Assembly: GCA_045536775.1 (NCBI GenBank) | Contig: JAZSOD010000061.1 | Location: 1-7,241, forward strand | DNA from: UBA4717 sp045536775 | GTDB lineage: Bacteria > Bacillota > Clostridia > Oscillospirales > CAG-272 | Direction of reading: 5' to 3' | Length of the DNA: 7,241 bases | In this document: positions 1 through 6,101 of the stretch, one piece after another | Numbering within the stretch: the stretch's first letter is position 1 | Layout of the letters: the number at the start of each line of letters is the position of its first letter | The notes under the pieces: generated by a model | Database searches by the model: none | The model's input: the letters and a program-made list of their open reading frames with translations, nothing else | What the model was told of the DNA's origin: nothing | Made by a program: the position numbers and the translations under genes

Positions 1-1
1 T

Positions 2-271
2 GCAAACAATGCAAAGATTGCAGGCCTTGATGGTGTTGTTTGCTCACCACTTGAAGCAGAGAAGGTTCACGCAAGATGTGGCAAGGACTTCATCACAGTA
101 ACTCCCGGTGTAAGATTTAAAGATGGGGATATCGGTGATCAGGTAAGAGTTATGACTCCTGAAGAAGCAAAGAAAATAGGCTCTGACTATATCGTAGTCG
201 GAAGACCGATAACCGCAGCAGAGGATCCCGTTGCGGCATACAACAGATGCGTAAATGAATTTGTAGGATAA
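2..271 (+). CDS. pyrF: Orotidine 5'-phosphate decarboxylase, C-terminal part (5' end outside window)
   Basis: The last 89 residues and the stop of a gene that begins upstream of the window. The enzyme decarboxylates OMP to UMP, the final step of de novo UMP synthesis, in the cytoplasm. The fragment shows the C-terminal signature of the OMP decarboxylase TIM barrel. Local residues 34-37 are TPGV, which leads to the phosphate-binding loop. DQVRVMTPEEA follows at about 46-56, and VVGRPIT lies at 65-71, where the Arg contacts the substrate phosphate in characterised family members. The GxDYxVVGRPI pattern is highly specific to the bacterial family. The stop codon (269-271) lies 12 bp before pyrE, whose Shine-Dalgarno sequence overlaps the stop, so the two are surely co-transcribed. 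The catalytic Asp-Lys-Asp region is upstream and cannot be judged. Confidence 0.95.
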   Translation, partial: ANNAKIAGLDGVVCSPLEAEKVHARCGKDFITVTPGVRFKDGDIGDQVRVMTPEEAKKIGSDYIVVGRPITAAEDPVAAYNRCVNEFVG

Positions 272-283
272 GGAGATATAACA

Positions 284-925
284 ATGACACAGACAGAAAA
301 GCTTATAGCAAAGGATCTACTTTCCATCAAGGCGGTTTTCTTCCGCCCCGACGAGCCCTTTACCTGGGCAAGCGGAATCAAGAGCCCCGTATACTGTGAC
401 AACAGACTCACCCTTACCGCACCCAAGGTTAGATGTGACGTTGAAAACGGACTCGCAGAGCTTATAAAGGAAAACTACCCCGAGGCAGAGGTGCTTATGG
501 GTACCTCCACCGCAGGTATCGCTCACGCGGCTATTACAGCCCACCTTCTCGATATGCCTATGGGCTACGTTCGCTCGGGCGCAAAGGACCACGGCAGACA
601 GAATCAGATCGAGGGTAAGCTTGAGGCAGGTCAGAAGGTAGTGGTTGTAGAAGACCTCATCTCGACAGGTGGAAGCGTTATCGAGGTGGTTGAGGTTCTC
701 CGTGAGGCAGGAGCAGAGGTACTCGGTATTGTCAGCATCTTCACGTACGGTATGAAGAAGGAACTTGACCGTCTCGCAGCGGCAAACGTAAAGAATATAA
801 GCCTTACAAACTTCGATGCTATCGCTGAGGTAGCGGCAGAAGAAGGCTACATCAAAACAGAGGATATTGAAAGACTTATCAAGTTCCGCAACAATCCCTC
901 TGACGAATCTTGGATCGGTAAATAA
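284..925 (+). CDS. pyrE: Orotate phosphoribosyltransferase
   Basis: A complete 213-residue type I phosphoribosyltransferase, normal in length for PyrE. It transfers the phosphoribosyl group of PRPP to orotate, giving OMP for the adjacent pyrF product. The N-terminal FTWASGIKSPVYCDNR (26-41) is the characteristic OPRTase substrate-side segment. The flexible catalytic loop is around RSGAKDHGRQNQIEG (97-111), with Lys101, His103 and Gly104. The PRPP-binding motif VVVVEDLISTGGS is at 119-131, with the paired acidic residues E123 and D124. The start is supported by AAGGAG at 270-275, 8 nt before the ATG. It sits between pyrF and pyrB, with only one base separating its stop from the pyrB ATG. No active-site residue appears to be missing. 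Confidence 0.97.
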   Translation: MTQTEKLIAKDLLSIKAVFFRPDEPFTWASGIKSPVYCDNRLTLTAPKVRCDVENGLAELIKENYPEAEVLMGTSTAGIAHAAITAHLLDMPMGYVRSGAKDHGRQNQIEGKLEAGQKVVVVEDLISTGGSVIEVVEVLREAGAEVLGIVSIFTYGMKKELDRLAAANVKNISLTNFDAIAEVAAEEGYIKTEDIERLIKFRNNPSDESWIGK

Positions 926-926
926 G

Positions 927-1844
927 ATGAGAAATATCATTAATATACTCGACCTTACAGTCGAGGAAATAGAGGAGCTTATCAGGGTTGCCGACGATAT
1001 AATGGCAAATCCCGAGAAGTATAACGAGGCGTGTCGGCACAAGATCCTTGCAACACTCTTTTTTGAGCCGTCAACAAGAACAAGGCTCAGCTTTGAGTCT
1101 GCTATGCTTTCGCTCGGCGGAAGCGTGCTCGGATTTTCCGAGGCAAATTCAAGCTCGGCGGCAAAGGGCGAGAGCGTGTCGGATACTATCGAGGTAGTAA
1201 GCGGTTACGCAGACGTAATTGCTATGCGTCATCCTAAGGAGGGAGCGCCAATGGTTGCGGCATCTCACTCCGACGTGCCGATAATCAACGCAGGAGACGG
1301 CGGTCACTATCATCCCACCCAGACACTTACCGATCTTCTCACTATCCATCATGAAAAGGGTAGATTTGACAACCTGACCATCGGTCTTTGCGGAGACCTG
1401 AAGTTCGGAAGAACGGTACACTCGCTTATCGCGGCTATGTCGAGATACACGGGTATAAGGTTCGTGCTTATATCTCCCGAGGAGTTAAAGCTTCCGAGCT
1501 TTGTGAAGCAGGAGTACATCAAGGAGTGCGGAATAGAGTACAAGCAGAGCACCTCACTTGAGGACGTAATGGGCGAGCTTGATATACTTTATATGACAAG
1601 AGTGCAGAGAGAGCGCTTCTTCAACGAGGAGGATTATCTCAGACTCAAGGACAGCTATATTCTCACAGAGGATAAGATGAAGCTTGCAAAGAGTGATATG
1701 TGCGTGCTTCACCCCCTCCCCAGAGTCAACGAGATAGCAACTGCGGTAGACAAGGACCCGAGAGCCTGCTACTTCAAACAGGCAAAATACGGCAAGTTTA
1801 TAAGAATGGCTCTTATAATGAAGCTTCTGGAGGTGCAGTTATGA
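927..1844 (+). CDS. pyrB: Aspartate carbamoyltransferase, catalytic subunit
   Basis: A complete 305-residue catalytic chain of ATCase, which joins carbamoyl phosphate and L-aspartate, the committed step of pyrimidine synthesis. The carbamoyl-phosphate loop is FFEPSTRTR (45-53). The mobile '80s loop' is SSSAAKGES (75-83), and Lys80 matches the catalytic lysine that reaches in from the neighbouring subunit. Further active-site residues are R101 and HPTQ (129-132), with His129 equivalent to His134 of the E. coli enzyme. The aspartate domain carries FGRTVHS (160-166), TRVQRER (224-230) and HPLPR (262-266). I chose the ATG at 927. An in-frame TTG at 867 would add 20 residues inside pyrE, but the family begins near the MRNIINILDL sequence. 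No clear Shine-Dalgarno precedes the ATG, so translation is probably coupled to the pyrE stop one base upstream. The last codons overlap pyrI. Confidence 0.97.
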   Translation: MRNIINILDLTVEEIEELIRVADDIMANPEKYNEACRHKILATLFFEPSTRTRLSFESAMLSLGGSVLGFSEANSSSAAKGESVSDTIEVVSGYADVIAMRHPKEGAPMVAASHSDVPIINAGDGGHYHPTQTLTDLLTIHHEKGRFDNLTIGLCGDLKFGRTVHSLIAAMSRYTGIRFVLISPEELKLPSFVKQEYIKECGIEYKQSTSLEDVMGELDILYMTRVQRERFFNEEDYLRLKDSYILTEDKMKLAKSDMCVLHPLPRVNEIATAVDKDPRACYFKQAKYGKFIRMALIMKLLEVQL

Positions 1845-2257
1845 ATATAGACAGCATCAAAAACGGTATAGTTATTGATCATATCGCATCGGGAAGCGCA
1901 ATGAAGCTCTACGAGCTTCTCGGACTTGACGGACTTGACTGCTCGGTGGCGATACTCAAAAACGTACCGAGTAAAAAGAAGGGCAAGAAGGATATAATTA
2001 AGATAGACGCCGATATCGACGTTAATCTTGACGTTATCGGATACGTTGACCCCGAAGCTACGGTAAACGTCATAAAGGACAGTAAGCTTGTGGAGAAGAA
2101 GTCGATCTCGGCACCAGCGACGCTTAAAAACGTTATCAAATGCAAAAATCCGAGATGTATAACCTCGGTAGAGCGAGATCTTGAACAGGTTTTTGTGTTA
2201 ACTGATAAAGAAAAAATGACCTACCGTTGCATTTATTGTGAAACCAAACCAAATTAA
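1841..2257 (+). CDS. pyrI: Aspartate carbamoyltransferase, regulatory subunit
   Basis: A 138-residue regulatory chain of ATCase, somewhat shorter than the roughly 150-residue enterobacterial form. In known enzymes it binds nucleotide effectors through its N-terminal domain and docks on PyrB through a C-terminal zinc domain. All four zinc ligands are present: CKNPRC (C101, C106) and CIYC (C130, C133), giving CX4C and CX2C. The N-terminal part contains GIVIDHIASGSAMK (9-22), typical of the effector-binding domain. The start ATG overlaps the pyrB stop as ATGA (1841-1844), and GGAGG at 1829-1833 lies 7 nt upstream. An upstream in-frame start near 1700 would lie deep inside pyrB and is not credible. 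The pair implies a holoenzyme of the allosteric type; whether CTP or ATP controls this one cannot be read from sequence. It is the last pyrimidine gene here. Confidence 0.96.
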   Translation: MNIDSIKNGIVIDHIASGSAMKLYELLGLDGLDCSVAILKNVPSKKKGKKDIIKIDADIDVNLDVIGYVDPEATVNVIKDSKLVEKKSISAPATLKNVIKCKNPRCITSVERDLEQVFVLTDKEKMTYRCIYCETKPN

Positions 2258-2277
2258 AAAAATACGCCGGGTATGTC

Positions 2278-2306
2278 TTGACTAAAGTCTGAAGCTTTGA
2301 TATAAT
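2278..2306 (+). promoter_or_regulatory. Sigma-A type promoter of the purine operon
   Basis: The -35 TTGACT (2278-2283) and -10 TATAAT (2301-2306) are separated by exactly 17 bp. A TG at 2298-2299 makes an extended -10. Five of six -35 bases and all six -10 bases match consensus, so this should be intrinsically strong, with the main control acting after initiation. The expected transcription start is about 2313, leaving only a few bases before the riboswitch P1 stem. No PurR-type box was recognised. A short inverted repeat (GACT/AGTC, 2280-2289) overlaps the -35 but is too small to call an operator. Confidence 0.85.
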
Positions 2307-2324
2307 AAATATGTAAATAAGAAT

Positions 2325-2413
2325 GTTTCCCGTGACTGACGGATTTTTGCGGAGCACCGCAAGGGAGTGGGAAGCAAATAGTGATATTTATTATCAGAGT
2401 CGACCGTCTGGGC
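2325..2413 (+). ncRNA. ZTP riboswitch (pfl motif)
   Basis: Conserved blocks of the ZTP/ZMP aptamer are present in the right order: CGTGACTGACGG (2331-2342) and CCGTCTGGGC (2404-2413), the family's hallmark 3' segment. P1 pairs GTTTCCC (2325-2331) with GGGAAGC (2369-2375), with one G-U pair. P2 is a 6-bp hairpin, TTGCGG (2347-2352) with CCGCAA (2357-2362). A pseudoknot is visible as GACGG (2338-2342) complementary to CCGTC (2404-2408). P3 can form from GTC (2399-2401) and GGC (2411-2413). The class is known to bind the purine intermediate ZMP and its triphosphate ZTP, which build up when 10-formyl-THF is limiting. It precedes purE, a classic location. The 3' end overlaps the terminator stem, implying ligand-induced antitermination. 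Confidence 0.93.
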
Positions 2414-2456
2414 ATACTTGGCATAATATGGCTGAGTATGCCTTTTTTGTTTTTTT
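2411..2456 (+). terminator. Riboswitch-controlled intrinsic terminator (attenuator)
   Basis: An 8-bp perfect stem, GGCATACT (2411-2418) with AGTATGCC (2435-2442), is followed directly by TTTTTTGTTTTTTT (2443-2456). The 16-nt loop may fold a further small hairpin (CAT/ATG at 2422-2430). The first three stem bases, GGC, are also the 3' arm of riboswitch P3. Aptamer folding and terminator folding should therefore exclude each other: without ligand transcription stops, with ZTP/ZMP it continues into purE. The mechanism is inferred from the overlap and from how the class is known to work. Confidence 0.9.
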
Positions 2457-2495
2457 AATCGAATTTTCCCGATTGACGAAAGGATATATCGAATT

Positions 2496-2990
2496 ATGAA
2501 AAAAGTCGGAATAGTAATGGGAAGCGACAGTGATCTTCCCATAGTTGAAAAAGCTATAAATACGCTTAAGGATCTTGACATTCCCTTTGAGGTGCACGTT
2601 TATTCGGCACACAGAACTCCTGAGGAGGCAAGAGATTTTTCTAAAAATGCAGAAGCAAACGGCTTCGGTGCTATAATTGCGGTTGCGGGTATGGCGGCTC
2701 ACCTTGGCGGTGTTATCGCTTCAAATACTATCCTACCCGTTATTGGAATTCCGTGTAAGTCGCAGAATCTTGACGGTTTGGACGCGCTTCTCTCGACAGT
2801 ACAGATGCCCTCGGGAATACCCGTGGCAACGGTTGCCATAAACGGCGGCGTAAACGCGGCACTTTTGGCGGCTCAGATGCTTGCGATAGAGGATAAGGCG
2901 CTTGCCGCAAAGCTTAAGGAAAAAAGAGAGGCTGACACTAAGGCGGTTCTTGAAAAGGACGCGGCAGTTGCGGCAAAATTCAATATATAA
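2496..2990 (+). CDS. purE: N5-carboxyaminoimidazole ribonucleotide mutase (class I PurE)
   Basis: A complete 164-residue PurE, normal in length. Class I PurE converts N5-CAIR, made by PurK, to CAIR in purine synthesis. The phosphate-binding GSDSD (9-13) and SAHRTP (37-42), with the catalytic His39, are intact. The third signature is AGMAAHLGG (64-72), where class I enzymes usually read AGGAAHLPG. This is followed by the family-typical GLDALLSTVQMPSGIPVAT (94-112). The SAHRTP form separates it from class II (direct AIR carboxylase) enzymes, which usually have SAHKT. No purK is in the window. AAAGGA (2479-2484) precedes the ATG at a somewhat long 11-nt spacing. This is the first gene behind the ZTP riboswitch and terminator, so its expression should depend on read-through. 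Confidence 0.95.
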   Translation: MKKVGIVMGSDSDLPIVEKAINTLKDLDIPFEVHVYSAHRTPEEARDFSKNAEANGFGAIIAVAGMAAHLGGVIASNTILPVIGIPCKSQNLDGLDALLSTVQMPSGIPVATVAINGGVNAALLAAQMLAIEDKALAAKLKEKREADTKAVLEKDAAVAAKFNI

Positions 2991-3007
2991 CAGCACTTTC
3001 ACTTGGT

Positions 3008-3013
3008 AAGGAG
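3008..3013 (+). promoter_or_regulatory. Shine-Dalgarno that fixes the purF start
   Basis: AAGGAG ends 6 nt before the ATG at 3020, an ideal spacing. It matters because it fixes the N-terminus as Met-Gly-Gly and leaves no room for an alternative start that would supply the catalytic cysteine expected at position 2 of amidophosphoribosyltransferases. The bases between the purE stop (2990) and this site hold nothing else. Confidence 0.85.
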
Positions 3014-3019
3014 TAAACA

Positions 3020-4444
3020 ATGGGCGGCTTTTTCGGAGCAGTAAGCAAGACCGACGCTATGGTAGACGTGTTTTTCGGAACAGACTATCATTCCCATCTC
3101 GGTACACGCAGAGCAGGTATGGCGGCGTATGACAGAGAGATCGGCTTGCAGAGAAAAATACATAATATTGAAAATTCACCCTTCAGAACGAAGTTTGAAA
3201 AGGTGTTTGAGGAGATGCAGGGCACCTCGGCGATAGGTGCGATAAGCGACACCGACCCCCAGCCTCTGCTTATCAGATCAAATCACGGAACTTACGCAAT
3301 ATGTACCGTCGGTATCATCAACAATGCCGAGGAGCTTATAGAAAAATACCTCAAAAATTGCGGACTTCACTTCGATGCAATGACGGGAGGCAGAGTCAAT
3401 TCAAACGAGCTTATAGCGGCTCTGATTGACCAGAGGCCGACCTTTGCGGAGGGAATAAGATTTGCGCAGACGTCAATCGACGGCACGGCGTCGATTCTGA
3501 TACTACGCGATAACGGAAATCTGATCGCGGCGCGCGATTACTACGGAAGAATTCCCGTGCATATAGGAAAGAACGATAACGGCTATTGCGTTTCGTTTGA
3601 ATCGTTTGCTTACAGAAAGCTTGATTACGAGGACGAAAGGGAGCTTGGCCCGGGCGAGATAGTAGAGCTTACTGCAGATAGCCTCACACAGCTTGCCGAG
3701 CCGGGCAGGGAAATGCGTATATGCGCGTTCCTCTGGTCTTACTACGGATATTCAACCTCGGATTACGAGGGAATAAACGTTGAGGCGATGCGTTACCGTA
3801 ACGGCGCGATAATGGCTGAAAACGATAAGAAGGCAGGACTCGCCCAGGATATAGACTACGTTGGCGGTGTTCCCGATTCGGGCACACCACACGCAATTGG
3901 CTACGCAAACAAAAGCGGCATCCACTTTGCCCGTCCTTTTATAAAATACACACCCACCTGGCCGAGAAGCTTTACCTCGGCAAATCAGGTTGACCGCAAG
4001 AAGATAGCAAAGATGAAGATGATTCCCGTTCACGAGCTGATACAGGATAAAAAGCTTCTGTTTGTTGACGACTCGATAGTAAGAGGAACTCAGCTCAAGG
4101 AGACTGTTGATTTTCTATACGATAACGGAGCAAAAGAGGTGCATATGCGCTCTGCCTGTCCACCGATAATGTATTCGTGTAAGTATCTTAACTTCTCCCG
4201 ATCAAATAGCCAAATGGAGCTTATTGCAAGAAGCGTCATTATGGAGCTTGAGGGCGAGGAGGGCTTCAATCACCTTGAGGAATACAGCGATTCCTCGACG
4301 GAAAGAGGAAAAAAGCTCAGACAGACCATTTGCGATAAGCTTCACTTTGCATCTCTTGAATTTCAGTCGCTCGAGGGAGTAATCAAATCAATAGGAATAG
4401 AACCGTGCAAGCTTTGCACGTATTGTTGGAACGGAAAGGAATAA
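3020..4444 (+). CDS. purF: PurF-family amidophosphoribosyltransferase lacking the catalytic N-terminal cysteine
   Basis: A 474-residue PurF homologue, usual length, with an N-terminal Ntn-type glutaminase domain (about 1-225) and a C-terminal phosphoribosyltransferase domain. PurF makes phosphoribosylamine from PRPP and glutamine, the first purine step. The synthase half looks intact: VPDSGTPHAIGYANKSG (284-300) and the PRPP loop FVDDSIVRGT (348-357). Cys235, Cys387, Cys466 and Cys469 align with the four [4Fe-4S] ligands of the B. subtilis enzyme. The glutaminase half is odd. The protein begins MGGFFG where the family has MCG, so the nucleophile is absent. The glutamine-binding RYST region reads AISDTD (74-79), the oxyanion-hole HNGN reads TVGI (96-99), and the SDSE motif reads NSNE (127-130). 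It may use free ammonia or a partner glutaminase. I recall similar MGGFFG proteins in Bacteroidetes and Clostridia but cannot confirm their activity. The symbol reflects family and context. Confidence 0.88.
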   Translation: MGGFFGAVSKTDAMVDVFFGTDYHSHLGTRRAGMAAYDREIGLQRKIHNIENSPFRTKFEKVFEEMQGTSAIGAISDTDPQPLLIRSNHGTYAICTVGIINNAEELIEKYLKNCGLHFDAMTGGRVNSNELIAALIDQRPTFAEGIRFAQTSIDGTASILILRDNGNLIAARDYYGRIPVHIGKNDNGYCVSFESFAYRKLDYEDERELGPGEIVELTADSLTQLAEPGREMRICAFLWSYYGYSTSDYEGINVEAMRYRNGAIMAENDKKAGLAQDIDYVGGVPDSGTPHAIGYANKSGIHFARPFIKYTPTWPRSFTSANQVDRKKIAKMKMIPVHELIQDKKLLFVDDSIVRGTQLKETVDFLYDNGAKEVHMRSACPPIMYSCKYLNFSRSNSQMELIARSVIMELEGEEGFNHLEEYSDSSTERGKKLRQTICDKLHFASLEFQSLEGVIKSIGIEPCKLCTYCWNGKE

Positions 4445-4449
4445 GGATT

Positions 4450-5493
4450 ATGCATTCACAATCAAGATCTGACAGCTACGCAGCAGCAGGCGTTGATATT
4501 ACCGCCGGCTACAAGGCAGTTGAACTTATGAAAACACACATCGCAAAGACTCTTACGTCAGGCGTTTGCTCGGACGTAGGAGGCTTCGGCGGTCTTTTCG
4601 AGATCGACCTTGAGGGAATTACCAAGCCCGTACTCGTAAGCGGTACGGACGGTGTCGGAACAAAGCTCAAGATAGCATTTCTTATGGATAAGCACGACAC
4701 GGTCGGTATCGACTGCGTTGCAATGTGCGTAAACGACATTATATGCAGCGGCGCAAAGCCTCTCTTCTTCCTCGACTACATCGCTTGCGGTAAGAATGTC
4801 CCCGAGCGTATCGCGGACATCGTAAAGGGAGTTTGCGAGGGCTGTATCCAGTCCGGCGCGGCACTCATCGGCGGTGAGACCGCTGAAATGCCCGGCTTCT
4901 ATCCCATTGACGAATATGACCTCGCAGGCTATTCGACGGGTATAGTTGACAAGGCAAAGATAATCGACAACAAGACTATGCGTGCAGGAGACGTTATTAT
5001 TGCTCTACCCTCAAGCGGAGTTCACTCAAACGGCTTTTCTCTTGTAAGAAAGGTGTTTGACGTTGAAAACAGCGACATCAAGTCTCCCGTGGCAGAGCTT
5101 GGCGGCAAGTCGATAGGCGAGACACTTCTCACACCTACGAGAATTTACGTAAAGCCTGTACTCGCGCTTCTTGAAAAGGTAAACGTAAAGGGTATCTCAC
5201 ACATCACAGGCGGCGGCTTCTACGAGAATATTCCGAGAAGTATTCCCGACGGACTCGGCGCAGTTGTTGAAAGAAGCGCCGTTAAGGTGCTTCCCATATT
5301 CGACCTCATCGCAAAGGTCGGTGGCATCAGCGAAAGAGATATGTTCAACACCTTCAATATGGGTGTAGGTATGAGTATAGTAGTCGCTCCCGAGGACGTT
5401 GATACAGCTCTTGAAATACTCAAGGCAAACGGCGAGGACGCTTACGTAATCGGTAAAATTGAAGAAACGGACGAAAAGATAACGATATGCTGA
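4450..5493 (+). CDS. purM: Phosphoribosylformylglycinamidine cyclo-ligase (AIR synthetase)
   Basis: A complete 347-residue AIR synthetase that closes the imidazole ring of FGAM with ATP to give AIR. Family signatures run in order: SYAAAGVDITAGYKAV (9-24), GTDGVGTKLKIA (65-76), GIDCVAMCVNDI (86-97), GGETAEMPGFY (141-151), DLAGYSTGIVD (157-167), SSGVHSNGFSLVR (188-200), TPTRIYVKPV (228-237), HITGGGFYENIPR (251-263) and FNMGVGM (302-308). These cover the ATP-binding and dimer-interface elements of the PurM/PurL superfamily. I chose the ATG at 4450, 5 bp after the purF stop, with AAAGGA at 4435-4440. An upstream in-frame GTG at 4405 would add a tail inside purF with no resemblance to the family. 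The last 7 bp overlap the membrane-protein gene that follows. Confidence 0.96.
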   Translation: MHSQSRSDSYAAAGVDITAGYKAVELMKTHIAKTLTSGVCSDVGGFGGLFEIDLEGITKPVLVSGTDGVGTKLKIAFLMDKHDTVGIDCVAMCVNDIICSGAKPLFFLDYIACGKNVPERIADIVKGVCEGCIQSGAALIGGETAEMPGFYPIDEYDLAGYSTGIVDKAKIIDNKTMRAGDVIIALPSSGVHSNGFSLVRKVFDVENSDIKSPVAELGGKSIGETLLTPTRIYVKPVLALLEKVNVKGISHITGGGFYENIPRSIPDGLGAVVERSAVKVLPIFDLIAKVGGISERDMFNTFNMGVGMSIVVAPEDVDTALEILKANGEDAYVIGKIEETDEKITIC

Positions 5494-6101
5494 AGAACTT
5501 AATTAACGGAATAGAGGCAGGAGTGCTTATCGCAATAGGCGGAAGCGTTTATATGTCGTGCGACAACAAGTACATAGGCGCAATACTTTTCTCGGTAGCA
5601 CTTCTTTGTATCTGCTACAAGGGTTACTCGCTCTTTACGGGCAAGGTGGGCTTTATGCCCGAAAAGCACGACGGTGATGCGTGGAGTGTTCTGCTCTGGG
5701 GTCTGCTCGGCAACTTTATTGCAACGGTTGGCTTCGGTTTGCTCATCAGATACGCAAACTCTGCTATCGGTGCGGCGGCAGAGGTGGCTTGTGCGGCAAA
5801 GCTTACACAGGCTGTGCCTCAGACGCTTATAAGAGCCTTCTTCTGCGGAATTCTTATGTACCTCGCGGTAAGCGTTTACCGTGATAACAAGAGTATCGCT
5901 GGAATATTCTTCTGCGTACCCGTTTTTATACTCAGCGGCTTTGAGCACTCAATAGCAAATATGTTTTATTTCGGTGCGTCGGGTAAGATCGACCTCGACG
6001 TTATCATCTATCTTGTGATCGTAATAATCGGAAACGCAGTCGGTGGAGTTTTTCTTCCTATGCTTTCCATCCTTTGCAATAAGGAGAAGAAAAATGGCTA
6101 A
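5487..6101 (+). CDS. Formate/nitrite transporter (FNT) family channel, probable formate channel
   Basis: A 204-residue hydrophobic protein with about six membrane helices (roughly 7-25, 31-50, 67-90, 112-131, 138-160, 169-193) and no signal peptide. Its pattern matches FocA/NirC-type pentameric anion channels, although it is shorter than E. coli FocA (about 285 residues), mainly in loops and termini. Diagnostic points are SLFTGKV (48-54), where Thr51 would match FocA Thr91 of the omega loop, and LLGNFIAT (73-80). SGFEHSIANMF (150-160) is also diagnostic, as its His154 matches the central pore His209 of FocA, and GNAVGGVFLP (182-191) is typical of the last helix. The start overlaps the purM stop by 7 bp with only a weak ribosome site, so translation is probably coupled; its end overlaps purN by 8 bp. 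Family membership is strong. Formate as substrate is inferred from the operon, since PurN needs 10-formyl-THF; nitrite, hydrosulfide or another small anion is possible. Confidence 0.87.
   Translation: MLKNLINGIEAGVLIAIGGSVYMSCDNKYIGAILFSVALLCICYKGYSLFTGKVGFMPEKHDGDAWSVLLWGLLGNFIATVGFGLLIRYANSAIGAAAEVACAAKLTQAVPQTLIRAFFCGILMYLAVSVYRDNKSIAGIFFCVPVFILSGFEHSIANMFYFGASGKIDLDVIIYLVIVIIGNAVGGVFLPMLSILCNKEKKNG

Noticed and set aside
867..926. Upstream TTG start for pyrB, inside pyrE
   Set aside because: The added residues do not resemble any ATCase N-terminus, and the ATG at 927 begins exactly where the family begins.
317..1042. A 241-codon open frame on the minus strand opposite pyrE and the start of pyrB
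   Set aside because: It lies antisense to two well-conserved genes, its translation has no recognisable motif and is rich in Cys, Ser and Leu, as expected from reading conserved codons backwards. No ribosome site or promoter supports it.
2262..2274. Possible terminator hairpin after pyrI (ATAC/GTAT)
   Set aside because: Only a 4-bp stem, mostly A-T, with no downstream T-run. An A-run lies on the wrong side for a + strand terminator.
2280..2289. Small inverted repeat GACT-AA-AGTC overlapping the -35 box
   Set aside because: Four-base arms are too short to support a repressor site, and it does not match a known purine regulator box.
2473..2490. Second promoter-like TTGACG with TATATC before purE
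   Set aside because: The spacing between the two boxes is only 6 bp, far from 17, and the region is explained as the purE leader and ribosome site.
2458..2495. Direct repeat ATCGAATT (2458-2465 and 2488-2495) flanking the purE ribosome site
   Set aside because: Eight A/T-rich bases repeated once are expected by chance at this composition, and no matching repeat flanks an insertion.
4405..4449. Upstream GTG start for purM, inside purF
   Set aside because: The extension translates the end of purF in another frame and has no family similarity; the ATG at 4450 has a suitable ribosome site.
6043..6093. Upstream GTG start for purN, inside the channel gene
   Set aside because: AAGGAG at 6081-6086 is perfectly placed for the ATG at 6094, and the extension is the channel's last helix read out of frame.
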